From Clostridiaceae bacterium (GTDB lineage Bacteria; Bacillota; Clostridia; Peptostreptococcales; Natronincolaceae), in NCBI GenBank assembly GCA_018432235.1, contig JAHDLO010000026.1, positions 124,001 to 188,000 of the forward strand: 64,000 nt of DNA, written 5' to 3'. This document shows positions 42,459-52,036 of this stretch, piece by piece (positions within the stretch are counted from its first letter, which is position 1; every line of letters starts with the position of its first letter). Under the pieces are notes generated by a model. That model made no database searches and was not told where the DNA came from. It saw only the letters and a program-made list of their open reading frames with translations. A program made the translations under genes and the position numbers.

Positions 42459-43484
42459 ATGAAGACATCAGATTTTAATTTCCATTTACCGGAGGCGCTG
42501 ATAGCGCAAACACCTCTGGCTAAAAGGGATGAATCCAGGCTAATGGTGGTGGATAGAACCACAGGAGACCTTAAGCATAAGCATTTTTATGACATTGTAG
42601 ATATGCTGGAGGCTGGTGACTGCCTGGTTTTAAATAATACTAAAGTGCTGCCGGCAAGGCTCATCGGAGAAAAGCTTGAGAGCGGAGGGAAAATTGAGTT
42701 TCTGCTGTTAAAGCAGCTTCAGCTTAATACCTGGGAGGTCTTGGTTAAGCCGGGTAAAAGGGCAAAGGTAGGTGCTCGCTTCAGCTTTGGCGGAGGCCTG
42801 CTGACGGCAGAGGTGAAGGATATCGGCGAAGAGGGCTCCAGAATAGTGGAATTCCATCATGAGGGCGTTTTTGAGTCAATATTGGATCAACTGGGGGAAA
42901 TGCCGTTACCCCCTTACATAACTGAAAAGCTGGATAACCCTGACCGATATCAGACGGTGTACGCAAAGCATCAGGGATCGGCAGCGGCACCAACAGCAGG
43001 CCTGCATTTTACGGAGGCGCTGCTGAAGGCTTTGAAGGAAAAGGGTGTCCATATAGAATATATCACCCTCCATGTGGGGCTGGGCACCTTCAGGCCGGTT
43101 AAGGTGGATAGTATAGAGGCCCATAAGATGCATTCGGAGCTGTATATACTGGAAGAGGATGTGGCGGCAAGGATAAATCAGCTAAAGTCAAAGGGTGGAA
43201 AGGTTATTGCTGTAGGAACCACCAGCTGCAGAACCCTTGAATCGGCAGCTATAGCAAAGAACATACTAAAGGCCGGCAGCGGATGGACGGATATATTTAT
43301 TTATCCCGGCTATCAATTTAAGCTGGTGGATGCGCTAATAACCAACTTTCACTTGCCTGAGTCGACTTTGATAATGCTGGTCAGTGCATTGGCAGGAAGA
43401 GAAAATATAATGAAGGCATACAATACCGCTGTTGAAGAGAAATATCGTTTCTTCAGCTTTGGTGATGCTATGTTTATTAAATAG
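42459..43484 (+). CDS. queA: S-adenosylmethionine:tRNA ribosyltransferase-isomerase
   Basis: Makes epoxyqueuosine in tRNA from the 7-aminomethyl-7-deazaguanine base. 341 residues: [40 protein letters not shown] and [12 protein letters not shown], then [18 protein letters not shown], all diagnostic of QueA. Followed ten bases later by tgt, which acts one step earlier. Confidence 0.97.
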   Translation: MKTSDFNFHLPEALIAQTPLAKRDESRLMVVDRTTGDLKHKHFYDIVDMLEAGDCLVLNNTKVLPARLIGEKLESGGKIEFLLLKQLQLNTWEVLVKPGKRAKVGARFSFGGGLLTAEVKDIGEEGSRIVEFHHEGVFESILDQLGEMPLPPYITEKLDNPDRYQTVYAKHQGSAAAPTAGLHFTEALLKALKEKGVHIEYITLHVGLGTFRPVKVDSIEAHKMHSELYILEEDVAARINQLKSKGGKVIAVGTTSCRTLESAAIAKNILKAGSGWTDIFIYPGYQFKLVDALITNFHLPESTLIMLVSALAGRENIMKAYNTAVEEKYRFFSFGDAMFIK

Positions 43485-44615
<1,131 letters not shown>

Positions 44616-44793
44616 TGCGGTATCCAATAGCTGAATAATACTGCAAATAAATGTTATAATATTGTTAAAAGTGGAAGCAGTATTATAAATAGTGCTGTAT
44701 TACTAAAAAAATTTACAAAAATAGAGGAAATTCATTTTATGTGTGGAATTTAATCTCTTGGAAGTTGAATAAAAACATGGGAGGGGGAGAAAT

Positions 44794-45075
44794 ATGCCAC
44801 AACAGCTCACAAGTCTTATTATACCTTTGGGATTTCTGGCGATTTTCTACTTTTTAATTATTAGACCTCAGCAAAAAAAGGATAAGAAGATAAAGGAAAT
44901 GAGAAGCAGCCTTGCGGTTGGGGATGAAATAGTCACTATTGGTGGACTATATGGCAAGATAATTAAGATTAAGGACGAGGTTATCACTATAGAGGTTGGA
45001 TCAGATAAAACCAAGCTGGTTATAGCCAAATGGGCCGTAGGAAACACTGTAAGCAGTCAAAAAGAAGAGTTGTAA
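44794..45075 (+). CDS. yajC: Preprotein translocase subunit YajC
   Basis: 93 residues: one membrane helix (about 7-23, LIIPLGFLAIFYFLIIRPQQ), then a cytoplasmic domain with GDEIVTIGGLYGKIIKI. Accessory of SecDF, which lies 3 kb downstream. GGGAGGGGG precedes the start. A hairpin terminator follows. Confidence 0.95.
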   Translation: MPQQLTSLIIPLGFLAIFYFLIIRPQQKKDKKIKEMRSSLAVGDEIVTIGGLYGKIIKIKDEVITIEVGSDKTKLVIAKWAVGNTVSSQKEEL

Positions 45076-45081
45076 AGATAT

Positions 45082-45111
45082 AAAGATACGAAGAGTCTTC
45101 GTATCTTTTGT
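45082..45111 (+). terminator. Terminator of yajC
   Basis: AAAGATACGAAGA (from 45082) pairs with TCTTCGTATCTTT (to about 45108), two-base loop or similar, followed by TGTATTTG. Confidence 0.8.
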
Positions 45112-45247
45112 ATTTGCCTTGGAATTTGGCAACAGCTAACCAAGGCTTAGGAAAATCCAAGAACTGTTATTGCTCAAAGAAGAATATTTATTCTATTTAT
45201 ACATCAACAAGCATATCTATGTTGTAAAAGAGCTTGGGGGTGTTTAA

Positions 45248-45643
45248 ATGAAGGGTAGAAATCTTCCGGTTGGTGCTGGTCCTTTAAATATATGGGTGTA
45301 TGGTAGGGGGTTAATCAGGGCGTATTTGCTTTCCTTGATGCTGTTTTTGATGGGGGGATTAGGCATCACCTATACCAGTATAGGTGAAAATGTTTATCCG
45401 ATACTGACCTCAATTATTCTAATTATCAGCATTGCCTATGCCGCTATTTATGTTGCGGTTAAGCTGAGGGCTAAGGGCTGGCTTCATGGTGCAGTGGTTG
45501 GTATCATTTATATAACGCTCATCGTTTTGCTTAGCCGGATTTTCATCAAGGATTTTGCCTTCGATCGTTTTATTTTGTATCGTTACCTTGTGTCTATAGC
45601 TGCAGGAAGTGTTGGGGGAATGATAGGAATAAATATCAAATAA
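45248..45643 (+). CDS. TIGR04086-family membrane protein
   Basis: 131 residues with four membrane helices (about 20-43, 50-70, 77-97 and 106-128). The family is known for its fixed place beside the SCIFF gene pair in clostridia, which holds here; no function is established. TTGGGGGTG stands before the ATG. Confidence 0.85.
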   Translation: MKGRNLPVGAGPLNIWVYGRGLIRAYLLSLMLFLMGGLGITYTSIGENVYPILTSIILIISIAYAAIYVAVKLRAKGWLHGAVVGIIYITLIVLLSRIFIKDFAFDRFILYRYLVSIAAGSVGGMIGINIK

Positions 45644-45709
45644 TCCTTTATTTTCTTCAATAAATTATGGTATAATTGACTAGAAATTATTTTGGAAAGG
45701 GGTCTCAAG

Positions 45710-45850
45710 ATGAAGCATATAAAGACTTTAAACGGAGCAACGCTTGCAAATAGTGCTGCTAAGGGCGGATGCGGCGAGTGCCAGACATCATGTCAATCAG
45801 CATGTAAAACCTCTTGTACTGTAGCAAATCAAGAGTGCGAAAATAAGTAA
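45710..45850 (+). CDS. scfA: SCIFF ribosomally made peptide precursor (six cysteines in forty-five)
   Basis: 46 residues from ATG 45710, with a leader MKHIKTLNGATLANSAAKGG and a core holding exactly six cysteines (CGECQTSCQSACKTSC, then C). It is the SCIFF family almost universal in Clostridia, modified to thioether-bridged peptide by the radical SAM enzyme encoded next. Too short for routine gene calling. GAAAGGGG lies about 10 bases upstream; TATAAT is at 45671. A terminator separates it from the maturase. The role of the mature peptide is unknown. Confidence 0.95.
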   Translation: MKHIKTLNGATLANSAAKGGCGECQTSCQSACKTSCTVANQECENK

Positions 45851-45877
45851 TTATTATTGAAAAGATACATAGCAGTT

Positions 45878-45907
45878 AACAGCAGTGATTGCCACTGCTG
45901 TTTTTTC
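45878..45907 (+). terminator. Terminator after the SCIFF gene
   Basis: AACAGCAGTG (45878-45887) pairs with CACTGCTGTT (45893-45902), then TTTTC. Partial read-through would give much more precursor than maturase. Confidence 0.85.
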
Positions 45908-45981
45908 TTGAATTTATCAAGACACTTATATACAATGGTATATGATAATGATGCTATAGCATGGAAGGAGTTAAATGCAAC

Positions 45982-47337
45982 ATGATTCATAAGTTTAGTC
46001 AAGGCGGCGTTAATATTGTAATAGATGTCAACAGCGGTTCGGTTCATGTGGTGGATCAGGTGGTTTATCGAATTCTGGATATATACCCATCCTCCAGCAG
46101 AGAGGAAGCTCTTGAGGCGTTGAAGGATGAGTTTTCATTGGATATGCTGATGGAGGCCATTGATGAAATCGACACCCTAAAAAATGAGGGTCTATTGTTT
46201 AGAGAGGAAAGATATTCAGAGCATGAGGGCTTTAAGAATAAAAAGCCCGTAGTGAAGGCCCTATGCCTCCACGTATCCCACGACTGCAATATTCGCTGCA
46301 AATACTGCTTTGCCTCTCAAGGCGATTTCAAAGGCCATAGAAGCCTGATGAGTGCTGAGGTAGGAAAAAGGGCATTGGATTTTCTAATTGAGCACTCCGG
46401 CAACAGAAGAAATCTAGAGGTGGACTTCTTCGGCGGAGAGCCTTTAATGAATTTTGAAGTGGTTAAAGAGGTTGTTGAATATGGCAGAAAAAGGGAAAAG
46501 GAAGCAAATAAAAATATCAGGTTTACCATGACCACGAATGCAGTGCTTTTAAATGAAGAAAACATGCAGTATATCAATGAAAACATGTACAATGTCGTTT
46601 TAAGTATAGATGGTCGTGAGGAAGTAAACGATAATATGAGATATACCATAAACGGACAGGGAACCTATGACATTATACTGCCAAAGCTGAAGCGGATGGT
46701 GGAGCTGAGGAACCATGAAAATTACTACGTAAGAGGTACATTTACCCGCCAAAATCTTGATTTTTCAAGGGATGTACTGCACCTTGCCGATGAGGGCTTC
46801 GTCAATGTTTCGGTTGAGCCGGTGGTGGCAGCGCCAGAGCATGACTATGCCATCAGAGAAGAGGACCTGCCTACGGTACATCAGCATTATGAGCTTTTAG
46901 CAGAGGAATATGTCAATCGGATAAAGGACAAAAAGGGCTTTAACTTTTTCCACTTTATGATAGATTTACATCAGGGACCATGTGTAATAAAGCGAATCGT
47001 CGGCTGTGGCGCAGGAGCTGAATACCTTGCCATAACACCAGAGGGTGAGCTGTACCCATGTCATCAGTTTGTTGGCAATACCGACTTTTTACTGGGAAAT
47101 GTTATGAATAATACATTGGATAATAGGATATATAATGAATTTTCCAATGCCCATGTCTACAACAAGGAAAAGTGTACAAAATGCTGGGCAAAATTCTACT
47201 GCAGCGGTGGCTGTCATGCCAATGCGTATAATTTTAACAATGATATTAATATACCATATGAAATAGGCTGTGAAATGGAAAAAAAGAGAGTAGAATGTGC
47301 CTTATACATTCAAGCAAAGCTGGCGGAGGTGAAATAA
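45982..47337 (+). CDS. scfB: Radical SAM SCIFF maturase (thioether-forming, SPASM domain)
   Basis: Installs thioether bridges in the SCIFF peptide. 451 residues: N-terminal RRE-like part (residues 1-85), radical SAM motif CNIRCKYCFA (about 102-112), FFGGEPLMNF, and a C-terminal SPASM region with CVIKRIVGCGAG, CHQFVG and CTKCWAKFYCSGGCHANA for auxiliary [4Fe-4S] clusters. I chose ATG 45982; GGAAGGAG lies 11 bases upstream. ATG 45961 is in frame but overlaps that ribosome site. It follows its substrate gene by 131 bases. Confidence 0.95.
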   Translation: MIHKFSQGGVNIVIDVNSGSVHVVDQVVYRILDIYPSSSREEALEALKDEFSLDMLMEAIDEIDTLKNEGLLFREERYSEHEGFKNKKPVVKALCLHVSHDCNIRCKYCFASQGDFKGHRSLMSAEVGKRALDFLIEHSGNRRNLEVDFFGGEPLMNFEVVKEVVEYGRKREKEANKNIRFTMTTNAVLLNEENMQYINENMYNVVLSIDGREEVNDNMRYTINGQGTYDIILPKLKRMVELRNHENYYVRGTFTRQNLDFSRDVLHLADEGFVNVSVEPVVAAPEHDYAIREEDLPTVHQHYELLAEEYVNRIKDKKGFNFFHFMIDLHQGPCVIKRIVGCGAGAEYLAITPEGELYPCHQFVGNTDFLLGNVMNNTLDNRIYNEFSNAHVYNKEKCTKCWAKFYCSGGCHANAYNFNNDINIPYEIGCEMEKKRVECALYIQAKLAEVK

Positions 47338-47338
47338 A

Positions 47339-47854
47339 ATGTTAAAGTCTGTAAAGGGAAAGGCGCCTCAGATTGATGATAGCTGTTTTATTGCAGAAAC
47401 AGCCGATGTCATGGGGGATGTAAGGCTGGCAAAAAATGCCTCAGTATGGTATAAAGCCGTCCTGAGAGGGGACGATAACTATATAGTGGTAGGCGAGAAC
47501 ACCAACATCCAGGACAATACGGTAGTCCATGTTGCCCATGAGTACCCGACAATAATCGGGGATAATGTAACCGTAGGCCATAGCGCCATTATTCATGCCT
47601 GCAAAATTGGTGACAATTGCCTTATCGGCATGGGGGCAATCGTGCTGGACGGTGCTGAGATAGGCGCTGAGACCATTATAGGTGCCGGTAGTGTTGTTTC
47701 CTCGGGAAAGGTAATCCCTCCGGGGGTACTGGCTCTGGGGACACCGGCAAAGGTGGTCAGAGAGTTAACCCATGAGGAAAAGCTCAGCCTTAAGGAATCA
47801 GCAATTAAGTATGTCCGTTATGCCAATGACCATAAGGACAGCATAGTCCTTTAG
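47339..47854 (+). CDS. Gamma-class carbonic anhydrase / hexapeptide-repeat protein
   Basis: 171 residues of left-handed beta-helix hexapeptide repeats. VWYKAVLRGDDNYIVVGENT, NTNIQDNTVVHVAHEYP and VGHSAIIHACKIGDNCLIGM hold the metal-binding histidines expected for this class (one in VHVAHE, one in VGHSA, one in IIHAC). Homologues are called YrdA/PaaY-like; enzymatic activity cannot be concluded. It begins one base after scfB, so it is co-transcribed. Confidence 0.9.
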   Translation: MLKSVKGKAPQIDDSCFIAETADVMGDVRLAKNASVWYKAVLRGDDNYIVVGENTNIQDNTVVHVAHEYPTIIGDNVTVGHSAIIHACKIGDNCLIGMGAIVLDGAEIGAETIIGAGSVVSSGKVIPPGVLALGTPAKVVRELTHEEKLSLKESAIKYVRYANDHKDSIVL

Positions 47855-47893
47855 TTTTCATGTAAATTTGAATAACTGTTAATATATGCTTTG

Positions 47894-47922
47894 TTGACTC
47901 TTGGGTTATTTGGTTATATAAT
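47894..47922 (+). promoter_or_regulatory. Promoter of secDF
   Basis: TTGACT (47894-47899), 17-base spacer, TATAAT (47917-47922), 38 bases before the secD start at 47960. Confidence 0.8.
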
Positions 47923-47959
47923 TATTAAAGTTATGATATTAGTTAGGGGGAATCAACTA

Positions 47960-49219
47960 ATGAGAATAAAAAGTGCAATTATTTTTCTATTAGTCATAGC
48001 AATTGTTGCTTTGGCAGGATACACGGCCTTCAACGGCCTTCAGCTGGGAGACTATACAGTGAGACCTGTAAAGGATGCCATCAAGCAGGGTCTGGATTTA
48101 CAGGGAGGGGTTTACGTCCTTTATGAGGCTAAAACCGATGCAACGGGCTCAGATTTAGATCAATTAATGAATCAGACAATCGAGGTTTTCAGACGACGTG
48201 TAGACGCCTTCGGTTTGACAGAGCCAACCATCGTTAGAGAAGGGGACAAGCGTATACGTGTTGAGCTTCCGGGAGTTAAAAATGCCCAAGAAGCACTTGA
48301 AATGATAGGTAAGACAGCACAGCTTCAATTTATAGCCGCCGACAATGAAGAGGTGGTTATCACAGGTAACAATGTAAAAAAGGCTGAGGTTGCCTTTTAT
48401 CAAAATGAACCAAATCCTGTGGTTAGTCTCGAATTAGACTCAGAAGGGGCAGATAGCTTCTCAGAGGCCACTGGCAGACTGGCGAAGCTAACAAATTCTA
48501 TGGACAAAATCATCTATATTGTTTTAGATGATGAGGTTATTTCTGCACCAATTGTAAACGATAGGATTCCAAGCGGAAAGGCTCAAATCAGCGGTGGCTT
48601 TACTGTTGAAACCGCCTCTAACCTTGCATCTCTTATAAGAGCAGGTGCGCTGCCGGTTGAGCTTGAGGAGGTTCAAACCTCTACTGTTACGGCAACTCTT
48701 GGTATTAATGCATTAGCAAAGAGTGTTCAGGCGGGACAAATCGGTATTTTACTGGTATTACTGTTTATGCTGCTTTACTACAGATTACCGGGCCTAGTTG
48801 CCAATATTGCACTTAGTATATATATTTTAATCGTATTGGGTATATATGTTGCAGTTAATGCCACACTTACTCTACCGGGTATTGCGGCCTTGATACTATC
48901 AGTAGGTATGGCGGTAGATGCCAATGTTATTATATTTGAAAGAATAAAAGAGGAGCTGCGGGCAGGAAAAACTATCCGAGCTGCTATAGATGCAGGCTTT
49001 AAGAGGGCCTTTAAAGCAATTATTGACTCAAATATCACCACCCTTATTGCAGGCGCTGTTTTATATCAATTCGGTACTGGACAAATCAAGGGCTTTGCAG
49101 TAATGCTGATTATTGGTATTGCAGCAAGTATGTTCACTGCAATTATCATTACCAAATTCTTATTAAAGCTGGTTGTTGGCATGGATCTTACAAAAAACAG
49201 CAAGCTATTTGGCGCATAG
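47960..49219 (+). CDS. secD: Protein translocase subunit SecD
   Basis: Uses the proton or sodium gradient to pull proteins across the membrane with SecF. 419 residues: N-terminal helix, KQGLDLQGGVYVLYEA, an outer P1-like domain (about 50-245), then helices 2-6 with AGQIGILLVLLFMLLYYRLP and VDANVIIFERIKEEL. ATG 47960 has AGGGGG upstream; a TTG at 47891 lies in the promoter. Pairs with secF 15 bases on. Confidence 0.96.
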   Translation: MRIKSAIIFLLVIAIVALAGYTAFNGLQLGDYTVRPVKDAIKQGLDLQGGVYVLYEAKTDATGSDLDQLMNQTIEVFRRRVDAFGLTEPTIVREGDKRIRVELPGVKNAQEALEMIGKTAQLQFIAADNEEVVITGNNVKKAEVAFYQNEPNPVVSLELDSEGADSFSEATGRLAKLTNSMDKIIYIVLDDEVISAPIVNDRIPSGKAQISGGFTVETASNLASLIRAGALPVELEEVQTSTVTATLGINALAKSVQAGQIGILLVLLFMLLYYRLPGLVANIALSIYILIVLGIYVAVNATLTLPGIAALILSVGMAVDANVIIFERIKEELRAGKTIRAAIDAGFKRAFKAIIDSNITTLIAGAVLYQFGTGQIKGFAVMLIIGIAASMFTAIIITKFLLKLVVGMDLTKNSKLFGA

Positions 49220-49233
49220 GGGAGGGAAGCTAA

Positions 49234-50121
49234 ATGAAAATTATTGAAAATAGAAAAATCTGGTTTGCAGTATCAGCGATAATCATAGTTATTGGTCTTG
49301 TCCTTGGTGCCGTCAGAGGCTTCAATGTAGGTATAGACTTTACCGGCGGTACCTTAATGGAGATAGACACCCATCAATCAGTTGCGATAGAAGAGGTCAG
49401 AGGGCTGGTTAATCAGCATGATGCATCAGCAAATGTAAACCTACTGGGGGAAGACAGAACTATCGTGCAAATAAGAACGACAAATGACTTAGACAATAAT
49501 GAAAGACAGGAAATATTCAAGAGTTTTCAAGAGAAGTATGAGCTGGAGCAGGATGACCTGCTGAGAGCGGATCAATTTGGTCCTTCTGTAAGTAGGGAAA
49601 TCCAAAGAGCAGCCATGATGGCGATTGTTGTTTCTGTTTTAGGTATGCTGGCATATATCACCTACAGATTCGAGCTGAGATTTGGTTTAGCTGCGATTGT
49701 AGCACTTATTCATGACGTGCTGGTGGTTGTTTCTATTTATTCTATCTTAAGAATACCAGTAAACAGTCCCTTTGTTGCAGCGATACTGACAATATTGGGT
49801 TACTCCATCAATGATACGATAGTTGTATTCGACAGAATCAGAGAAAATCTCAGGTTCCTAAAGAAAAACAACTATGCAGAAATAGCAAATACCAGCATCA
49901 CACAAACTGTTACAAGATCCATCAACACCTCATTAACAACATTGATTTGTATCGTATCCCTCTATATTTTAGGGGTTGAACAAATCAGAGAGTTTGCATT
50001 ACCTTTAATGGCAGGGGTTATGGCAGGTACCTATTCCTCCATCTTTATTGCATCACCAGTATGGGTAATGCTTAAGGAAAAGCAGAGCCGAAAGACCACA
50101 CCGACACCGGAGGCAAAATAA
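49234..50121 (+). CDS. secF: Protein translocase subunit SecF
   Basis: 295 residues: N-terminal helix, VGIDFTGGTLMEI, short outer domain, then helices with GYSINDTIVVFDRIRENLR, the signature of SecF. Sits directly after secD. Function and partner as for SecD; a terminator follows. Confidence 0.96.
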   Translation: MKIIENRKIWFAVSAIIIVIGLVLGAVRGFNVGIDFTGGTLMEIDTHQSVAIEEVRGLVNQHDASANVNLLGEDRTIVQIRTTNDLDNNERQEIFKSFQEKYELEQDDLLRADQFGPSVSREIQRAAMMAIVVSVLGMLAYITYRFELRFGLAAIVALIHDVLVVVSIYSILRIPVNSPFVAAILTILGYSINDTIVVFDRIRENLRFLKKNNYAEIANTSITQTVTRSINTSLTTLICIVSLYILGVEQIREFALPLMAGVMAGTYSSIFIASPVWVMLKEKQSRKTTPTPEAK

Positions 50122-50160
50122 TTCTAAATTCCAATTAAATGGCAATAAAATAGTCTAATT

Positions 50161-50204
50161 AATGGCAATAATACAGATAACTGTGTTATTGCCATTTTAT
50201 TTTA
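50161..50204 (+). terminator. Terminator of secDF
   Basis: AATGGCAATAATACAG (50161-50176) pairs with CTGTGTTATTGCCATT (50181-50196), followed by TTATTTT. A partial third copy of AATGGCAATA lies at 50140. Confidence 0.9.
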
Positions 50205-50223
50205 TGTTTATTGGAGCGATACT

Positions 50224-51903
50224 ATGAAGAAGAGAAATAGAAGAATCAAATATCAGCATTTTAAACGATATAAGCAGATAGCTGAGGTTTTAATCAAATA
50301 TGGCTTTGATTTTGTTGCAGAGGCTTTGGTAAATCGAGGCTACATACCAAAATTTGTTTACAAAATTAAGCAGGTGAAGCTGAAGTACACCCGAGGGGAA
50401 AGATTACGCCTGGCCTTCCAGGAGCTGGGACCTACCTTTATCAAGCTGGGACAGATAATGAGCACCAGAAGGGACATATTCCCCGATGATGTCATAGATG
50501 AGCTGGCAAAGCTTCAGGATGATGTTGCTGCCTTCTCATTACAGGAGGCCAAAGAAGTCTTTGAGGCTGAAATGAAAAGATGCATTGAGGACTGCTTTAT
50601 CAGCTTTGATAGCACTCCAACGGCTTCAGCCTCAATAGGACAGGTATATCAGGCTACTTTAAAGAATGGTGAAGAGGTCGTAGTAAAAATCCAGCGTCCC
50701 AATATAAAGCAATTGATAGAAAGGGACTTGGAAATTCTCTTTGACCTTGCTAAAATATTTGATCGACATTCAGGGGACAATAGTCCTTTACCCTTAACGG
50801 AGGTTGTTGATGAGTTTCACTACTCCATCATGAGGGAGCTGGACTACACCTTTGAGGCGAGAAATGCTGAAAAGTTCGGTGAATATTTTGCAAAGGATAA
50901 GCAGATATATATCCCGGATATTTATTGGGATTACACCGGTAAACGGGTTTTGACGATGGAGAAGATAAACGGTGTTAAGATAATAGATTATAAGGAGCTG
51001 GAGAAGCGGGGCTGGAATCTTAAGCAGCTGGCTACAATAGGCGCCCATTCCTTTTTAAAGCAGGTCTTTATTTTCGGCTTCTTCCATGGGGACCCCCATC
51101 CCGGCAATCTATTTGCTATGGATGGCAATAAAATAGCCTATGTGGACTTCGGTATTGTAGGCTACCTGGATAGAGGCTCCTTAAAAATGATCACAGATAT
51201 ATTTACAGCAGGTGCCAGAAAGGATATTGAAAAAATTGTCAATATCCTAATAGAGGCGGAGGCGGTGAATTCCGGCACGGATTTAAGAAGACTTAGGGAG
51301 GACATATCCCTCTTAATCAATATGTATTATAATATGCCTTTGAAGCGGCTGAATATAGCAGATGCCCTACGTCACTGCATGGCGGTTGCCTATACTAACA
51401 ATATTAAGCTGCCCTCGCAATTTATTATGCTGCTGAAGGCGCTGATAACTCTTGAGGGCAGCGGTAAATATCTTCATCCGGAGTTCAGTCTTTCAGATAT
51501 CGCAAAGGACTTTATCAAGGAAATCTATATGCATCGCCTGCAGCCGCAAAATGTTCTGGGGGATATAAAGGACTATTATGAGGAAATATTCGACAGCTTT
51601 AAATATTTACCCAAGCAGATGAGAAACTTCCTGAAAAAGGTGGACAATAACGAGCTGCAGCTAAATCTGGATATAGCGCATTTTGATTATATTGTCAGGG
51701 AGCTTAGCAAGATGGCTATCTTAATTTCCATTAGTCTTATCAGCTCTGCCCTTTTTATAGGCTCCTCAATGGTGGTGTTCGGTGACCATAAGCCCCAAAT
51801 ATATGGATTGACGGTCCTTGGCTTCGGTGGCTATACGGTAGCTGCATTACTGGCAGCAGGGGTGATATACACGGTGATTAAGGAGAAAATCCGCAGAAAA
51901 TGA
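50224..51903 (+). CDS. UbiB/ABC1/ADCK-family atypical kinase
   Basis: 559 residues. The family's own glycine-poor loop ASIGQVYQATLKNGEEVVVKIQ (shown to 22; key A and K in ASIGQ and VVKIQRP), KxGQ motif KLGQIMSTR, catalytic GDPHPGNLF and metal-binding VDFGIVG are present. Two C-terminal membrane helices (about 505-555). UbiB-like proteins support quinone biosynthesis or lipid transport; in an anaerobe without evident quinone genes here the role is unclear. The stop codon is the first base triplet of a REP-like palindrome. Confidence 0.92.
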   Translation: MKKRNRRIKYQHFKRYKQIAEVLIKYGFDFVAEALVNRGYIPKFVYKIKQVKLKYTRGERLRLAFQELGPTFIKLGQIMSTRRDIFPDDVIDELAKLQDDVAAFSLQEAKEVFEAEMKRCIEDCFISFDSTPTASASIGQVYQATLKNGEEVVVKIQRPNIKQLIERDLEILFDLAKIFDRHSGDNSPLPLTEVVDEFHYSIMRELDYTFEARNAEKFGEYFAKDKQIYIPDIYWDYTGKRVLTMEKINGVKIIDYKELEKRGWNLKQLATIGAHSFLKQVFIFGFFHGDPHPGNLFAMDGNKIAYVDFGIVGYLDRGSLKMITDIFTAGARKDIEKIVNILIEAEAVNSGTDLRRLREDISLLINMYYNMPLKRLNIADALRHCMAVAYTNNIKLPSQFIMLLKALITLEGSGKYLHPEFSLSDIAKDFIKEIYMHRLQPQNVLGDIKDYYEEIFDSFKYLPKQMRNFLKKVDNNELQLNLDIAHFDYIVRELSKMAILISISLISSALFIGSSMVVFGDHKPQIYGLTVLGFGGYTVAALLAAGVIYTVIKEKIRRK

Positions 51904-51967
51904 GACAGAGGGGACGATTCCTTTTGTCTCATTCATTAAGACAAAAGAAACCCTCCCCTCTGTCTCA
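51901..51967. repeat. REP-like palindrome, second type
   Basis: TGAGACAGAGGGGACGATTC (from 51901) through 51929 is repeated inverted at 51939-51967 with about three mismatches in 29 positions and a nine-base loop. It shares GGGGACGxTTCxTTTTG with the element at 29650 but has GAGACAGA flanks instead of TGTCAGC. It starts exactly at the TGA of the kinase gene and would also terminate transcription. Confidence 0.85.
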
Positions 51968-51971
51968 CCGA

Positions 51972-52000
51972 TTGACACCACAGCCCATATTGTATATGAT
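51972..52000 (+). promoter_or_regulatory. Promoter of recJ
   Basis: TTGACA (51972-51977), 17-base spacer, TATGAT (51995-52000), 37 bases before the recJ start. Confidence 0.8.
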
Positions 52001-52036
52001 AGAATAGTTGTAGAAAGATACGAAGGATGTGGTGAA

